Of a stretch of 36,875 bases of DNA, positions 20,931 through 31,189 are shown piece by piece. A program made the translations under genes and the position numbers. The DNA comes from Hymenochaete sp. R1. Its lineage: Eukaryota; Basidiomycota; Agaricomycetes; Hymenochaetales; Hymenochaetaceae. A model generated the notes under the pieces. It was not told the DNA's origin. It saw only the letters and a program-made list of their open reading frames with translations, and made no database searches. The stretch lies in contig JAFREE010000201.1 of NCBI GenBank assembly GCA_019400425.1, positions 1 through 36,875 of the forward strand, given 5' to 3'. How positions within the stretch are numbered: position 1 is the stretch's first letter; each line of letters opens with the position of its first letter.

Positions 20931-21676
20931 ACTATTGCACTGATGTGCTCAAGTCAGCGATCTCCTCCGACGTTTGTGGAGGAAAACGAATGTGGGAATA
21001 CAGGTCCGTACCACCAACCACATCCATCTCAGTATCACTCTTCTGAACGCAAATTTCCGCTGGCGTATGTACCGGAGGCGCTTCGTCGTTCATTCTGGTG
21101 GCTGACCACCCATCATTAATGAGAAGCCGTGGTGTCTGCAATTGCATCGGGTTGACGCCACCGGTCTGTCGTTTATCTTTCTGCATACATCCCAGATCGA
21201 GTCCTCTGCAATAACACACGGGTATGGAAGGCTGGTGCGCTCGTGCGCGCCGTTTGAAGTCGCCGGCACAGTGCGGACACTATAGGGAGCAATTCGATAT
21301 CAGAAACCGCCGAATACTCATCGTATGCGCAGACCTCTGAAGCAAAGTCGTGGGCAGTCGACGCGTCCTTGACTGTGGTAAGAACAACCGAAACGATCGC
21401 CGGATTTTGAAGAACAAAAAGCATTGAACGACCGCAAGGCTAAGTTGAAGACATTGACGAGCGATATGCGGCAAGAAAATCGAGTCAAAATACTACGTTA
21501 CGACGAATTTTGGACGATATGAAGGAAGACACCACTCACTACGGGACGAATGCGCGCGTTTCAGAATGAGTGCGCTCGCCGACGCGTCGATTAGCGGGTC
21601 CCCGACGTCCAAGTAAGGTGCGTGATCAGAGCACGAGTCATTGCATTGACGAAGACAAGAGGTCAGTCTCCAGTCA

Positions 21677-22132
21677 TTGCAACGAAACAGCATGCTCATT
21701 TTCGTCAAGACCCTGACAGGAAAGACCATCTCGCTCGAAGTCGAGGCCAGCGACACGATTGACAACGTAAAGTCGAAAATCCAGGACAAAGTGGGTCTCC
21801 CGCCCGACCAGCAACGTCTCATCTTTGCAAGGAAGCAGCTCGCGCCCGACCGCACGCTCGCGTCCTATAACGTTCGGCCAAAGTCAACCCTCCATCTTGT
21901 CCTTCGTCTCCGAGGGGGTATGCGGGATGGGCAATCCGTCGTGTACGACCAGCAGCGATTGATTTTAGCTGGGAAGCAGCTTGCAGAGCAAGAAGCGCGC
22001 GCGGAAACACAGAAAGAGTCAACCCTCCATATCGTACTCCGTCGGCTCATTACAGCACGGAACAGGCTCGCGCGCTCATGCCACAACATTCAGAAGGAAT
22101 CTACGCACCTTCGCGTACGCCGCAAGTGGTAA
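21677..22132 (+). CDS. Divergent polyubiquitin-like protein
   Basis: An uninterrupted 151-codon frame. From the second Met (21692) one complete 76-residue ubiquitin unit is read to GG at 21919: [20 protein letters not shown] and onward to [10 protein letters not shown]. Relative to canonical ubiquitin I count Q2L, T14S, S19A, E34V, I36L, G47R, E51A, D52P, G53D, S57A, D58S, I61V, Q62R, K63P, E64K. The hydrophobic patch L8/I44/V70 and lysines 6, 11, 27, 29, 33 and 48 are kept; K63 is lost. Two shortened units follow without the N-terminal strands: [12 protein letters not shown]...[11 protein letters not shown] and [19 protein letters not shown] precedes the Met at 21690, so a spliced start is possible. 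Normal ubiquitin is almost invariant, so this copy is either a pseudogene that happens to remain open or a neofunctionalised ubiquitin-like modifier. Confidence 0.8.
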   Translation: MQRNSMLIFVKTLTGKTISLEVEASDTIDNVKSKIQDKVGLPPDQQRLIFARKQLAPDRTLASYNVRPKSTLHLVLRLRGGMRDGQSVVYDQQRLILAGKQLAEQEARAETQKESTLHIVLRRLITARNRLARSCHNIQKESTHLRVRRKW

Positions 22133-22990
22133 CAAGTCGAACGAAACGCGCCTTGAAGGTACGAGTGGGAAGTATACGAAACATATGTAAAGCTTACGGA
22201 GTCGTAGGTTTTCTGTAGGGCCGGGAACTTTTTTTTTTCCTTCTTTTACCAATGTGTCTTCGCTCTCTGTAGTACAGGACTCGTACGCGTTGTACACCGT
22301 TAAACCCGGTCAAGAGGTCTAAGATAACTACTGACCCTGACTTACTTACACCCGAGCCGAGAGCTTAGATTAAGAGATTAGATGACCCGATGACCTCAGA
22401 TTCATCGGGTCCAGGATGCTGACCCGAGTCACCGTAATGCAAAACAGTCTCCGAGCAAGTTAGGTGGGTTTTATTCTATGGCTGGAACCCCGAACTAACG
22501 AATAGAGACGAAAGGGATGAAGCAGATGAAGATGGTCGTCGAATGGAAGGGAATGATATGAAGCTCGACAGTGTAAGAGGAAAGAGGAGATAAAAAGGCC
22601 GAGGTACATGATTAATAGTCGTACTTAGAATAGAATCTCGGTGTATCGTAAAGTAGATCAATATAATGTAACGATTGCCATTTAATGTAGAAGGTCGAGA
22701 CGCATCGAAGGTGAATCGCCGAACATGTGATAATCTTCGGAACCAAAACATGATCTGCAAGCATGATCGTGGCACGAAACCCCTCTTGTCCACAACGACC
22801 ATGAACAACCCGTGTCTGTCGACCTCGGTGGCCGGGAACCGAGAACGCGGGAACAAGACCGCAAAGGAGTCTCTATATAAGTTAGTAATCCTTTCCTCAC
22901 CAATCCCATCGTGTCATTTAAGTTGTATCTGTGACCCGTACTGACTTTGTGCGCTTTCGATATCCTCTGGTCATTAGAAAGTCGTCCTCG
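22133..22990. other. Gene-free stretch between ubiquitin array and TAF2 relic
   Basis: No coding block recognised; open frames are overlapping on both strands and lack motifs. A T-rich tract (9 T) is at 22230-22238, and a perfect hairpin at 22384-22411. ACCCGA-type words recur around 22350-22430. Confidence 0.45.
22384..22411. repeat. Perfect 10-bp inverted repeat (hairpin)
   Basis: GACCCGATGA at 22384-22393 is the exact reverse complement of TCATCGGGTC at 22402-22411, with an 8-nt loop. It lies between genes about 250 bp after the ubiquitin-like frame. It could be a palindromic protein site, a TE remnant or a chance structure; nothing else supports a function. Confidence 0.6.
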
Positions 22991-22999
22991 AGATCAATT

Positions 23000-23875
23000 T
23001 CTCGGTGGTGTTATTCGTACGTTACTATGTCCATCCCTCATCGTCGCTCGAGGCTCATTCATAGTGTCATTCCTGTACAGGGTGACATCGAATTAACAGT
23101 CAGCCCGACAACGAACGATCTCAAGACCGTATGCCTCCATTTGAGACAATGCAGTACGTCAACTATTCACAGATACACAACCCGGCCATCATCCTCACCG
23201 TATACCTCAAGCCACTTTAGACGTCAGCTATGTGCAAGTTGGTGGTCCCAACACCTAAGACTGGGTCTGCGACGACCCACTTTCATCCGTTGCCACATCA
23301 GACATCACGGAATGCCGTCGACACCCCGAAGTCAAACGAAAGCTCTATCCCGTACGACGAAGGCGAGCTGGCGATTCGCATCCCGCGCCAGGTCGTCGGA
23401 AAAGTAGCCGGAAGCAACAGAGGCACCAATAATGATGGGAAGCTCTGCCATCCCGTTCGCACGTATGCTCTCGTGAAATGGCTATTGGTCTCACTAATTT
23501 TTGGGTCGTGTTTTACGCAAAGCCGCCACGCCCGAGCCACAGACATCGCAAGTCCTTTCGTTGGCTCAACAGGCAACGACGACCGCAGAGTTCGCACCCG
23601 GCCAAGTCCGAATACCGTACAGCGTTCGCAATCCCGCGGAAGGCTTCCTGTTCATTCTAGCAAGTGTCACTTATCCATATGTAGGCTACGAGTTTCATCA
23701 GCTTCGTAATTCGTCTTGCTGACTAGGTTGGTAGCGCGTGCCGCACGCCTTCTCGGCGCCATCATCGCCTGTTGCGGCTCGGTGCTGGGTGCCATGCTTG
23801 ATAACCTGTAGGAGACATGTACTTGGAAGTTCGAGTTCATTGTTCCGAGCAAGAGGTCGTGATTGAGAATTGTGG
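23000..23875 (+). pseudogene. TAF2: TAF2 (TFIID subunit), N-terminal relic
   Basis: TAF2 is the aminopeptidase-fold subunit of TFIID that contacts core promoter DNA. Pieces in family order: GDIELTVSPTTNDLKTVCLH and LRQC (family: ELTIVPTxxxLKTIHLHxRQC), HPEVKRKLY, DEGELAIRIPRQV, EFAPGQVRIPYSVRNPAEGF, then AARCWVPC and DNL-TAG-ETCTWKFEFIVP (family: ARCWVPCVDNLWEKCTWEFEFVVP). They lie in several frames: shifts occur near 23160-23330, 23480-23560 and 23790. The TAG at 23809-23811 replaces the conserved Trp. Two or three introns are probable. Everything after FEFIVPSK, over a thousand residues in a normal TAF2, is absent. Confidence 0.8.
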
Positions 23876-23879
23876 GGAT

Positions 23880-25320
23880 GTAACTTTCAAGGTACGAGCT
23901 TATGCTGTATACTTAAGGCACTCGTTATATAAAACGTCTTCTATCAGCTCGCGCTTCTTGTCATTGGGTCTGCAGGTTCTTTTCTTATTTCTTCACATGA
24001 GCCGTCAAGACGTCAGGATTCGGTCGCGCCATTTCTTTCTCCGACGAAAGAAAAGGCCCCGTGCTTGTGGACCTTCTCGGACGGAACCCGGGAATGCGCG
24101 AGCTGACTACAACACAATGGTATGCAACCGGTTCAAGAACATTGCGACGAGGCTATACGAGCGCCCGAAGGACAAGGTCTTTATAACGAGTAAGTCACTC
24201 TCCGTCATTCCAAGTTCCACCTGTGCTAATACTTTAAAAGTCTGTGGCAATAACGACTCCGCTACAGTTGACTTGGATAGCGCAATTTTGGACGACCCAT
24301 TAGCAGCACAAGATGTGCGGTCTACTAATCAGAGACGATGGGACAAGTTGGCACAGCGAAGGGAAGATATTTTATCTTACGTGTGAGCAGCCAATAGTTC
24401 TACTTTTGAGAATCAGGAGCGTAACTCTCCTCCAGCTAGTCTACCCTCCCATCTTCTTTCTTCAGCCGCTTTCAGCATCCCGTTACCGTCCACGAGTTGC
24501 GAGCCTTCCAGGCGGATGGTCCCGCTTCCAACCTACCATATGTCCTGCAACGTCTTTTGCACCTATTTGAGGAAGGACCAAATGTTCCGAGGCTTAGCTC
24601 TGTCCACTGTCCAGTCTCTGTTCCAAATTGTGGTGGAACGCTATCAAACCTATATGGAAACGCTAAAGGGTGATGTCGAAAATCTTCAAAGCAACGCAGG
24701 CTCGTTACAGGATCTCAGTGCAACAGTGCGCGAGCAGGTTCGTACCGCGCTTTTTGGCTCCAATCCGGTCTTAGTTGCACGTGGAGAGAAGGGGCGGATA
24801 TCGGTCGCATTTGAACAAGTTGAGGCTGACGTTAGACCCATTCCGGATGGCCTGTCCTGGATGCGTCTGCCCTTCGTCGTTGACGATGTGAGTAGGAGGG
24901 TTGATGGTGCTATTGAGCGGATTTTTGCTAGACACTTCGAGAATGAGGTGAGATATGGAAATTCTTCTGTTTTTGTCAAATCATCTCACCGAGTTCCATA
25001 CATGTATATGCGAGCTTGATCGTCGCTACCCTGATTGCGGCTCCACTCTCTAGCCTACTCGCCGATTCCATCGCTTCCTTCAACAACCACCAATTCAGGC
25101 TGGAGACGACATCACCCATCATTATGATAGAGCTTGTAGTTGTACGTCTGAACTCTTCCTAAAATCTTGGAGATGGCAACCAAAAGCTCTTTGTGGGAAA
25201 GTCGTGGACAAGTTTACTACGAAGGACATCCTTAGAGCTATCCTCCACGCCATACTCTTTCACCGATCATTCGGAACTATAAAGCCGGACGACGATAGAC
25301 GTGCTCGACGTATCAATGGT
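23880..25320 (+). CDS. Unrecognised coding region downstream of TAF2 relic
   Basis: Open plus-strand stretches at 24000-24386, 24460-24680 (HPVTVHELRAFQADGPASNL, YVLQRLLHLFEEG) and 24560-25019. The last encodes a long amphipathic helix region (VERYQTYMETLKGDVENLQS and onward) and then VEADVRPIPDGLSWMRLPFV and VDGAIERIFARHF. Near 25020-25135 a hydrophobic segment (LIVATLIAAPLSSLLADSIA) could be a membrane helix. The pieces alternate between two frames around 24560, so either an intron or a frameshift lies there. I do not recognise the family. Treat as hypothetical and possibly broken. Confidence 0.4.
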
Positions 25321-25329
25321 TTGTGGTTT

Positions 25330-26050
25330 CACTTGGGATCTCAGCATTATCTATAGTTTCAAATTTTTTATAGCCAGCTGTAAGAGATGCACAGACCTAG
25401 ACGCCGGTGAGCGAAAAAGTCGATGGGTTTTAGAAGTGTGTAGAGGGAGGGACAAATAAACGGGGTCAAGTGAGTCAATTGGGGCCTCTTTATTTCATGT
25501 TACCGTACTGAACAATATAACTTCTCTACTCTGTGCCCAGATAACAATCACTTTTGCTAAGAAGCGGCCGAAGAAGCAATGGTTCAGCATTGGCGATATT
25601 AGTTCCTGTCCCAGATCTCTGACGATAGAGTCGAGCTAACGAGTCAAGCTTATTCAAGGAAGAGTTCCCTTGGGGAAAATAGTATGTCATCAGCCTTAAC
25701 TTTTTTATAATCATAGGTACTTACGATATATTGTTATAAGAATAATCAATGCCGAGTTGCGTCAACCCCAAGCTGGTGCGCTACATCCTTGTTCTTTGCG
25801 CTTCCGAATGAGATCTTTACGGGTATAAATAGATACACAAGCCTTTAATATACGGCTTTCCGAAAAGCTCTCCGAAACACCAATGACCATTTTCCAGCAT
25901 AACTCATCCGAAGTTGGAAGAACGGTTGTACCACCGATCAGAAATTCATTGGGGATCTCACTTTTTCCCTTTCGTATTGGTGTGAAAGTCGCCGGAGTGG
26001 AGGTAGGCTAGAGTGGATAGCATGTGTAATCGCGCAAAGCAATCATGTTA
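25330..26050. other. AT-rich gene-free stretch
   Basis: No recognisable coding sequence; frames are short and closed. No repeat array or RNA gene seen. Confidence 0.45.
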
Positions 26051-27240
26051 TTAGAATGATAAAACACTATTAGCAGCTGTACGTTTAGGGTCCCACCAGC
26101 ATTTATTCGCTAATGTTATTATTCTTTGATGGTTGCATTCAGCTTCTGACTTATAAATAAGAATATGATTCCTTTTTCCCGTGACGGAACCGTCCAATCT
26201 CAGGGTATATATGCTTCGATATATCAAAACTCCATTCTCTCTCCAGGAACGGCTGTACCCCACATCCTCAAACCCAACTTCGACCTTATAGCGTCCACTT
26301 CCTGTCCTTGATCGACCCTCGTTTTCATCCGACACTGATCTCGATCCCGGATTCAAACTCGACGGTCCCGCTCCCCGCGAGAGAGCACGCGCGTGCGAAG
26401 GCTTTCTTGGTGTTGAAAGCGAAGAAAGTGAAGGCGAATCGTGGCGCTGCTGATGTTTAGAGGAGGAAGTAAATATAGAAGGGGCGTTCTAGGAGAGCAT
26501 AGCTGCTTGCGTGGCAAGGGCTGCAAAGGATCGAGGAGAGTCACGGTACCTAATCAAAATTGCTACCAGATTAAAATTCTTGGACGTTGAACGAATCTGC
26601 TGATAGCACTCACAATCTGAACTTATCCCTCGTTGGTGTCGGGTTTTGATGAATATGATATGAATATTATTCGATTACTTGTTTGAACATATCAAACTCA
26701 CCGGAAAGCCTCTTTATTAACCACGTCCTCTTCCTTGACAGGGTCCAGCACCTCCTTCTTCAACATTGCATTGATCCAATGTAAGAGGTAAAAAAAACAT
26801 GATCCTGTTTTGGCCTATCATCACAGACATTCATCGTCAGTCCGACCGAACACCCGCTTATACTAGCTACAGTAGTACTAGTCACGTACCTCCAAGATGC
26901 GAATCGTAGTGCCAAGTTCATCAGTCCAGAGTGATGAGCGGGTGGAACGTCTCTGTCGTGAAATGGATGAAAGGCGGTTGAGATGGATACTGAAATGGGA
27001 ATCGAATGTGGAAAGAAAGGGTCGAGGAAGCGTAATAACCTACGCAAGCATAACACAGTATATCAACATTTAGTTCGTCTAAGCCTTAAACAAGCCCTTA
27101 CGCATACTTTGGTGCACAAACACAACGCCTTCCCATAAGAGCACGGATTCTGTACTTGGGACAACGTATATACCTTGAATAAACGGAACACGGTTCGCCG
27201 CCAGTGCGGTTAAACGAGCGACAGAGCCGCACTAACGCAT
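26051..27240 (-). pseudogene. AKTIP/FTS-type UBC-fold (UEV-like) protein, disrupted
   Basis: Minus strand, in order: IYVVPSTESVLLWEGVVFVH, intron 27104-27047, GYYASSTLSFHIRFPFQYPS and QPPFIHFTTETFHPLITLD, GLMNLALRFASWR, intron from about 26887, PKQDHVF, LLHWINAMLKKEVLDPVKEE, VVNKEAFR, intron 26703-26548, YRDSPRSFAALATQAAMLS, then a Ser-rich tail and VEVGFEDVGY. This is the UBC fold of FTS/AKTIP, which lacks the catalytic Cys and in animals works with Hook proteins in vesicle transport; the missing Cys is therefore normal. Lesions: a frameshift between FHPLITLD and GLMNLA near 26935; an A8 run (plus strand) at 26790-26797 that shifts frame inside DHVFYLLHW; TAG at 26489-26491 within the exon after AAMLS. 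The first residues are not readable. Confidence 0.82.
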
Positions 27241-27289
27241 TGCATGCATTTGACATGGGAGCCCTGCGTAAGCAAATGTGGATAAATAC

Positions 27290-27406
27290 CTGTCTCGGAG
27301 TAGGTGCCGTGACAACGCCGTGCCCATTGACTTGCAGAACCGTGATCATACAAATGAGGAGGCAAAATACCGGCGGATTGAGGTGTCCTTGAGGGATACG
27401 AGACAT
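27290..27406 (-). pseudogene. Secreted LPMO-like N-terminus, truncated
   Basis: A 39-residue minus-strand start has a signal peptide (VFCLLICMITVLQVNG) followed by HGVVTAPTPR, then a donor GTATTT. Copper-dependent lytic polysaccharide monooxygenases and relatives begin, after signal cleavage, with His as the first residue, and HGVVTxPxPR is a common start in fungal AA14/chitin-binding-4-like secreted proteins. The downstream exon does not continue the family: within about 60 bp the sequence is that of the UBC protein. It is a start fragment only. The LPMO reading rests on the signal peptide plus ten residues. Confidence 0.45.
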
Positions 27407-27540
27407 TCTGATGCCGTAGGATACAGGGCAGAGTGTTGGTGATTACTAGTTCACGCCATTAGTCTTTTTGCCCCATGGGGATCTTTGTGAGACTTTGATA
27501 CAAGAAGACGTAGCGGGCTGTATGTCTGCTGAATGGTCCG

Positions 27541-27822
27541 TCAGAAATACAAGTCATCAGATGAAAGAGTCCCTGCCGCCGGACCTAGCTTTGGCCTCGG
27601 TGTACGTGCCATGTGAGTCTGCGCGTTAGGAGAGCAAGAAGGACTTTGTTGGATTGGCGGCACGTTGTCGGAGGCTCGGAGCTGCTCTAATTCGGGGAGG
27701 ATCTCGTCGTATAGCTCGACGTCTTCGGATGATTCGACTACAGATGATAGCTCTACCAGTGAGTCACAGCGCGTATGGATGTCCTGACAATGTGCAGGAG
27801 ACATCTGAGAGCCAGTCGTCAT
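27541..27822 (-). CDS. Acidic Ser/Pro-rich reading frame, unknown
   Basis: A 93-codon minus frame with an acidic helix (VVESSEDVELYDEILPELEQ) and a Ser/Pro-rich end. No domain recognised. It may be a 3' exon of the zinc protein upstream at 28.2-28.6 kb, same strand, but a linking intron was not established. Confidence 0.3.
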   Translation of the reverse strand: MTTGSQMSPAHCQDIHTRCDSLVELSSVVESSEDVELYDEILPELEQLRASDNVPPIQQSPSCSPNAQTHMARTPRPKLGPAAGTLSSDDLYF

Positions 27823-28159
27823 GCGGGATGATTGCAGAGCGGGACCTGAGCGGGCCTCTTGTCGTCATCAATCCATCTCTAACTAATCCTTCGAACGCTG
27901 GTGAATGATAACTTGCTTTATCACGTAAATAAAAATTGATCATTGCTCGGAACTGGCTGCATCTCAGTACTTGATGTTTGATCTATTATCCATTTATTGA
28001 GCATCTTGAATGAATGCATGGAAATTAAGAATTATGCTCGGCGTGGGATAGACTTTGGGTAAACGTACTAGTCTCCGGGTGACAGCTAGAAAGATGAGTG
28101 ATGAGACAAGAGAAAGGTATGATAGAAGGAGGATGGACTCACCGACTATTTTCGTTTTC

Positions 28160-28560
28160 CCTTTCCTCCTCCTCCTCCTCCTCCTCCTCCTCTTCGCCTC
28201 CCACCCCTCCTCGCCTCTCCAGCTGCCTTACGCTCGTTGTGAGCTGCGTTTTCGGCCGTTGCCCTGTTCCCTGAACGAAGGATGGTATCAGACTTAACCC
28301 AAGGCTACGATGAACATAGACACGTGCGTCGAGCTCTTGCCGCCTCCATACGTACTGCCTTTTCAATCAGCCCAAACATGGACGGGGTCGAAATGGTACC
28401 CACTCACTACGATCCGTACAAACGGGACAAGTACTCCCTTCGTCCCGGATGAGAACCGTGCAATTTTCGACGGCGCATTTATAATAAGAACATCTAGGAC
28501 ACACGCCCTTTGAGGGGTAATTGCGGGAGCATGTCGAGCAATGGTGCGAGACCATTATTG
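28160..28560 (-). CDS. Small cysteine-rich zinc-binding protein
   Basis: Minus strand from about 28560: HHCSTCSRNYPSKGVCPRCS, YYKCAVENCTVLI, GSTCPVCTDRSEWVPF. Eight or more Cys arranged as CxxC...CxxC...C-x4-C...CxxC suggest two zinc ribbons. After RPRP the frame continues, one base over, as GLIEKAVRMEAARARR and an Ala/Arg/Glu-rich basic tail ENAAHNERKAAGEARRG, which would require a small frameshift or a spliced TGA near 28370. The tail meets a long (CTC)n tract at 28165-28193. I do not recognise the family. Confidence 0.45.
28165..28193. repeat. (CTC)n microsatellite
   Basis: About nine to ten uninterrupted CCT/CTC triplets. In the minus strand it would code polyglutamate or polyglycine, depending on frame, in the tail of the zinc protein. 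Confidence 0.9.
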
Positions 28561-28770
28561 TGCCAATGATGGAGGCCGCAGCGAAGCAATTGGGCTCGTA
28601 GGCAGGTCAGGTCGTCTTGCTTTATCGATGAGGTGGTCCGTGCGCAAAGCAAAATCGTTCCCACTTTGATTACCCCCGCGCGTGTCTCTCCTTCCCACAA
28701 TTTCTCGTCTGAAGTGGATTCCCAGCCTCGACTTGAATCACACCTTCAACTTCATCCATAATCACTCATA

Positions 28771-29855
28771 GTCAAAACAACCTTCGACGGTTTTAACAAG
28801 TATCTCACCCTCCCAGGTCAAAGGTCAGGAGCTTGATATGCTTTCGTTTTGGATTAATTTCCCTGACAAACAGCACACAGGTGGTGCAGTCTTCTGCGCC
28901 TCAAGCTTTCTTGCATGCAAGGTTGATGATGGCGAAGTCGTAGACATCACTTCCGAGTCAGACCTCACTGAAGCGATTCAATACTTCCAGGCAGGTCTCA
29001 ACAACTCTCTTGTATTCTCTACTCTAATTTATCCTCTCAGGTCGGAGCTTTGGCAGTAGATGTATCACCCTCCGCGTCTCCATTACCGTCGATTATGACG
29101 GTCCAAGTCTCTCCGACACTTTCTCTCTCGTTGGCCTCGACGGGTACAGGAATCACGATGCGAGCATGTCAGAGTTCTCGCTCTCTTTCTCGGGGGCATC
29201 GTCACACATGGAACCGGAGGTTGATAGTGTCGCTATAAGCTCTCGGGACACCGGCGGCCTCTCCTCTTGTTACCGCCAACAGCAGGCGCAAGAGCGAGCA
29301 AAAACGATCATCGCTCAAGACTTCGAGCCAGCGTCTGGTCTCGGCTCGGAGTCCGATGCAAGTGCATTCAGCACGAAGCACCCAGAGGGCCCTTCCGCGG
29401 TCCTGGAGAGGCTAAAGCTATCTGATTCGCCAAACTCGAGCGAGCGCAATAATCAATGACTGCGCGATCAGAGTTCGAGGGCTTCCATAGGCGTCACCTG
29501 TTCACCCAAGTCTGTATCTGGAGGGCCTTCAATAAATCTCAGCGAGGACTCTGAACTCGTCGATCCATTCAAGAGCACCTTCAACGGAGACTTCGACGGT
29601 GCGCTCACCGCCAAATCCGAGTTCGATCACCTCCATATCGAGATATCCCCCGACCTTGCTTTCGCAGACGTTGCGTTCTCACAGCTGCAATTTGCTATCC
29701 TCCAAGGCGCTGGCTCTGGTGCCGGTCTTGATGCTGCTACAGCTTCGCTCGCCGCGAAACGGTTCTTGACATGGTGGGCGTTGGCGGACTTGAATGCGTA
29801 CCCTGAAGCTATCGCACGCGCGAGCGCGAAGATCATGGAGATGCAGACAAAATGA
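28771..29855 (+). pseudogene. PB1-domain protein with one in-frame stop
   Basis: VKTTFDGFNKYLTLPG at about 28771 and VDDGEVVDITSESDLTEAIQ near 28925 are the two ends of a PB1 domain (basic first strand and acidic OPCA motif), a module for head-to-tail dimerisation in signalling scaffolds. After an intron 28999-29040 the frame reads GSRCITLRVSITVDYDGPSL and continues with Ser-rich linkers. TGA at 29457-29459 interrupts it, but the same frame stays open for another 131 codons to TGA 29853-29855, through VDPFKSTFNGDFDGALTAKS and AAKRFLTWWALADLNAYPEA. The first half of the PB1 is separated from the second by a frame change near 28835, which may be an intron or a lesion. No kinase or zinc domain was found. 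Confidence 0.6.
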
Positions 29856-30059
29856 TCATTGGAGGCGTTTCTACCTCTGATTATGGAGTTTTGCATTCTG
29901 GTCGCGCGAAAAGGTTATTTTTCGCACTGCGAGAAGCGAGGATATTGGCCTATGTCTTTCGATATGGGGATCCTCGAGTGACGATTGGGTTTTGGGGGAC
30001 GGTCGAGCGTGCGGCGAAGGCGGACAAGGCCAGTACTAGTGCGACGGACTGGATGTGAG

Positions 30060-30480
30060 TGCGGTCCCTACCTGGCCGGACCTGACTCGCCCGAGACCAG
30101 ACCACCTGTACGAGTCTGCTCAGGCTCTTTCTTTTTCTTCTTTACTTCGTGTTCAGACGCCTTTATCAAAAAAAATAATGTATTAGAATAAAATATAAAA
30201 TACATATTATTGTTATTATTATAATTTGCTGCATATATGCACTGGCCTTGCCCGTGCTTTCACACCACCCTTTTCCATCCACACGAAGCTGATATGAAAG
30301 CCAGTGCTAAGGTTTAGAAATTAAGAGCCAAGGAATCTTGTATACCATTAAAACGGAAAAAACAAGTCATTAGCAAGAGCGAAAAGAGATTAGAAATGCT
30401 ATACTCCTCAAAATTGGTGGAGATGAGGACGGAAACGACGAGACTGCAGATCTATTCAAAGCGAGTCGTGAGCATATGAA
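30060..30480. other. AT-rich intergenic stretch
   Basis: AT-rich tract with TTATTATTATT at 30208-30220 and no coding signal. Probably the shared 3' region of the PB1 (plus) and UTP7 (minus) genes. Confidence 0.5.
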
Positions 30481-30489
30481 GTTAGAACA

Positions 30490-31175
30490 CGGCAAGAAGG
30501 AACTCACGGTAGCGGTACCAGCCGATACCTATGCGCCCTGGTTGGGGGCCATTGACGGTGATAAGTTCGGGAGGAACCTGCAAACACGCGAATATGTGTA
30601 GCGGCACGTCACTAGTTCAGGCGTCTAATGACGTAGGACTGACCTTGTCGAGAAAGTTGCGAACCTCGCGCTCCCTCCGCATCTTGCGGTTTTCATAGGG
30701 GCAGGACTCCATTCGAACGAGAATGCTTGAGAGACCGCAAGAGTGGCCTACGGTAAGGACGTCCGTATATGGGCAGAATCTGAGTGACGTGAGAGGTCTA
30801 GAGGGGATTGGGCGGGTGAGGTAAGAGGAGGAGGCGCAAGAGAGTTTTGGGGGACTGGGATATGATTATTCGGAGAGTTGTACATCTATTAGGGATTTAG
30901 ACGGACAGACGCAAGTTACATAGACGAAATTTGACGCACATTCACTGTTTCACCCGACGCTGGAGTAAGTGTCCCTTTTGCGCTCCAATCTATTTCCCCA
31001 CCTCCGCCTCTTGATGTCCACTCCCTCACAATAACCCACGACCGACAATCCCATACCTTCATTGTGTCATCCACACCAGCAATAGCCAAGTACCTGCCAG
31101 ATTCCGAGGGGTCAACAGCAAGCGAGGTAATGCCACACTTGCTGTGATGCAAGGTAAATATAGGAATGCTCAGAA
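30490..31175 (-). pseudogene. UTP7: UTP7 (WDR46/BING4) C-terminal half, damaged
   Basis: UTP7 is a nucleolar WD40 protein of the small-subunit processome. Minus strand: CGITSLAVDPSESGRYLAIA, GVDDTMKVWDCRSW (WD repeat), WSAKGTL, then after a short intron YLTRPIPSRPLTSLRFCPY, DVLTVGHSCGLSSILV, PYENRKMRREREVRNFLDK (the BING4CT domain), an intron 30643-30582, and VPPELITVNG. The conserved PGSGEPNFDS segment that links SSILV to PYENRK in the family is missing, an apparent loss of roughly ten codons. The N-terminal WD repeats are absent: upstream of 31175 the sequence becomes a P450 relic. About half the normal protein remains. Confidence 0.8.
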
Positions 31176-31189
31176 TCGATGAGCGAAGC

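Noticed and set aside
22931..23407. 158-codon frame as an intact gene
   Set aside because: TAF2 residues occur in this and two other frames in alternation, so the single long frame is not the native protein.
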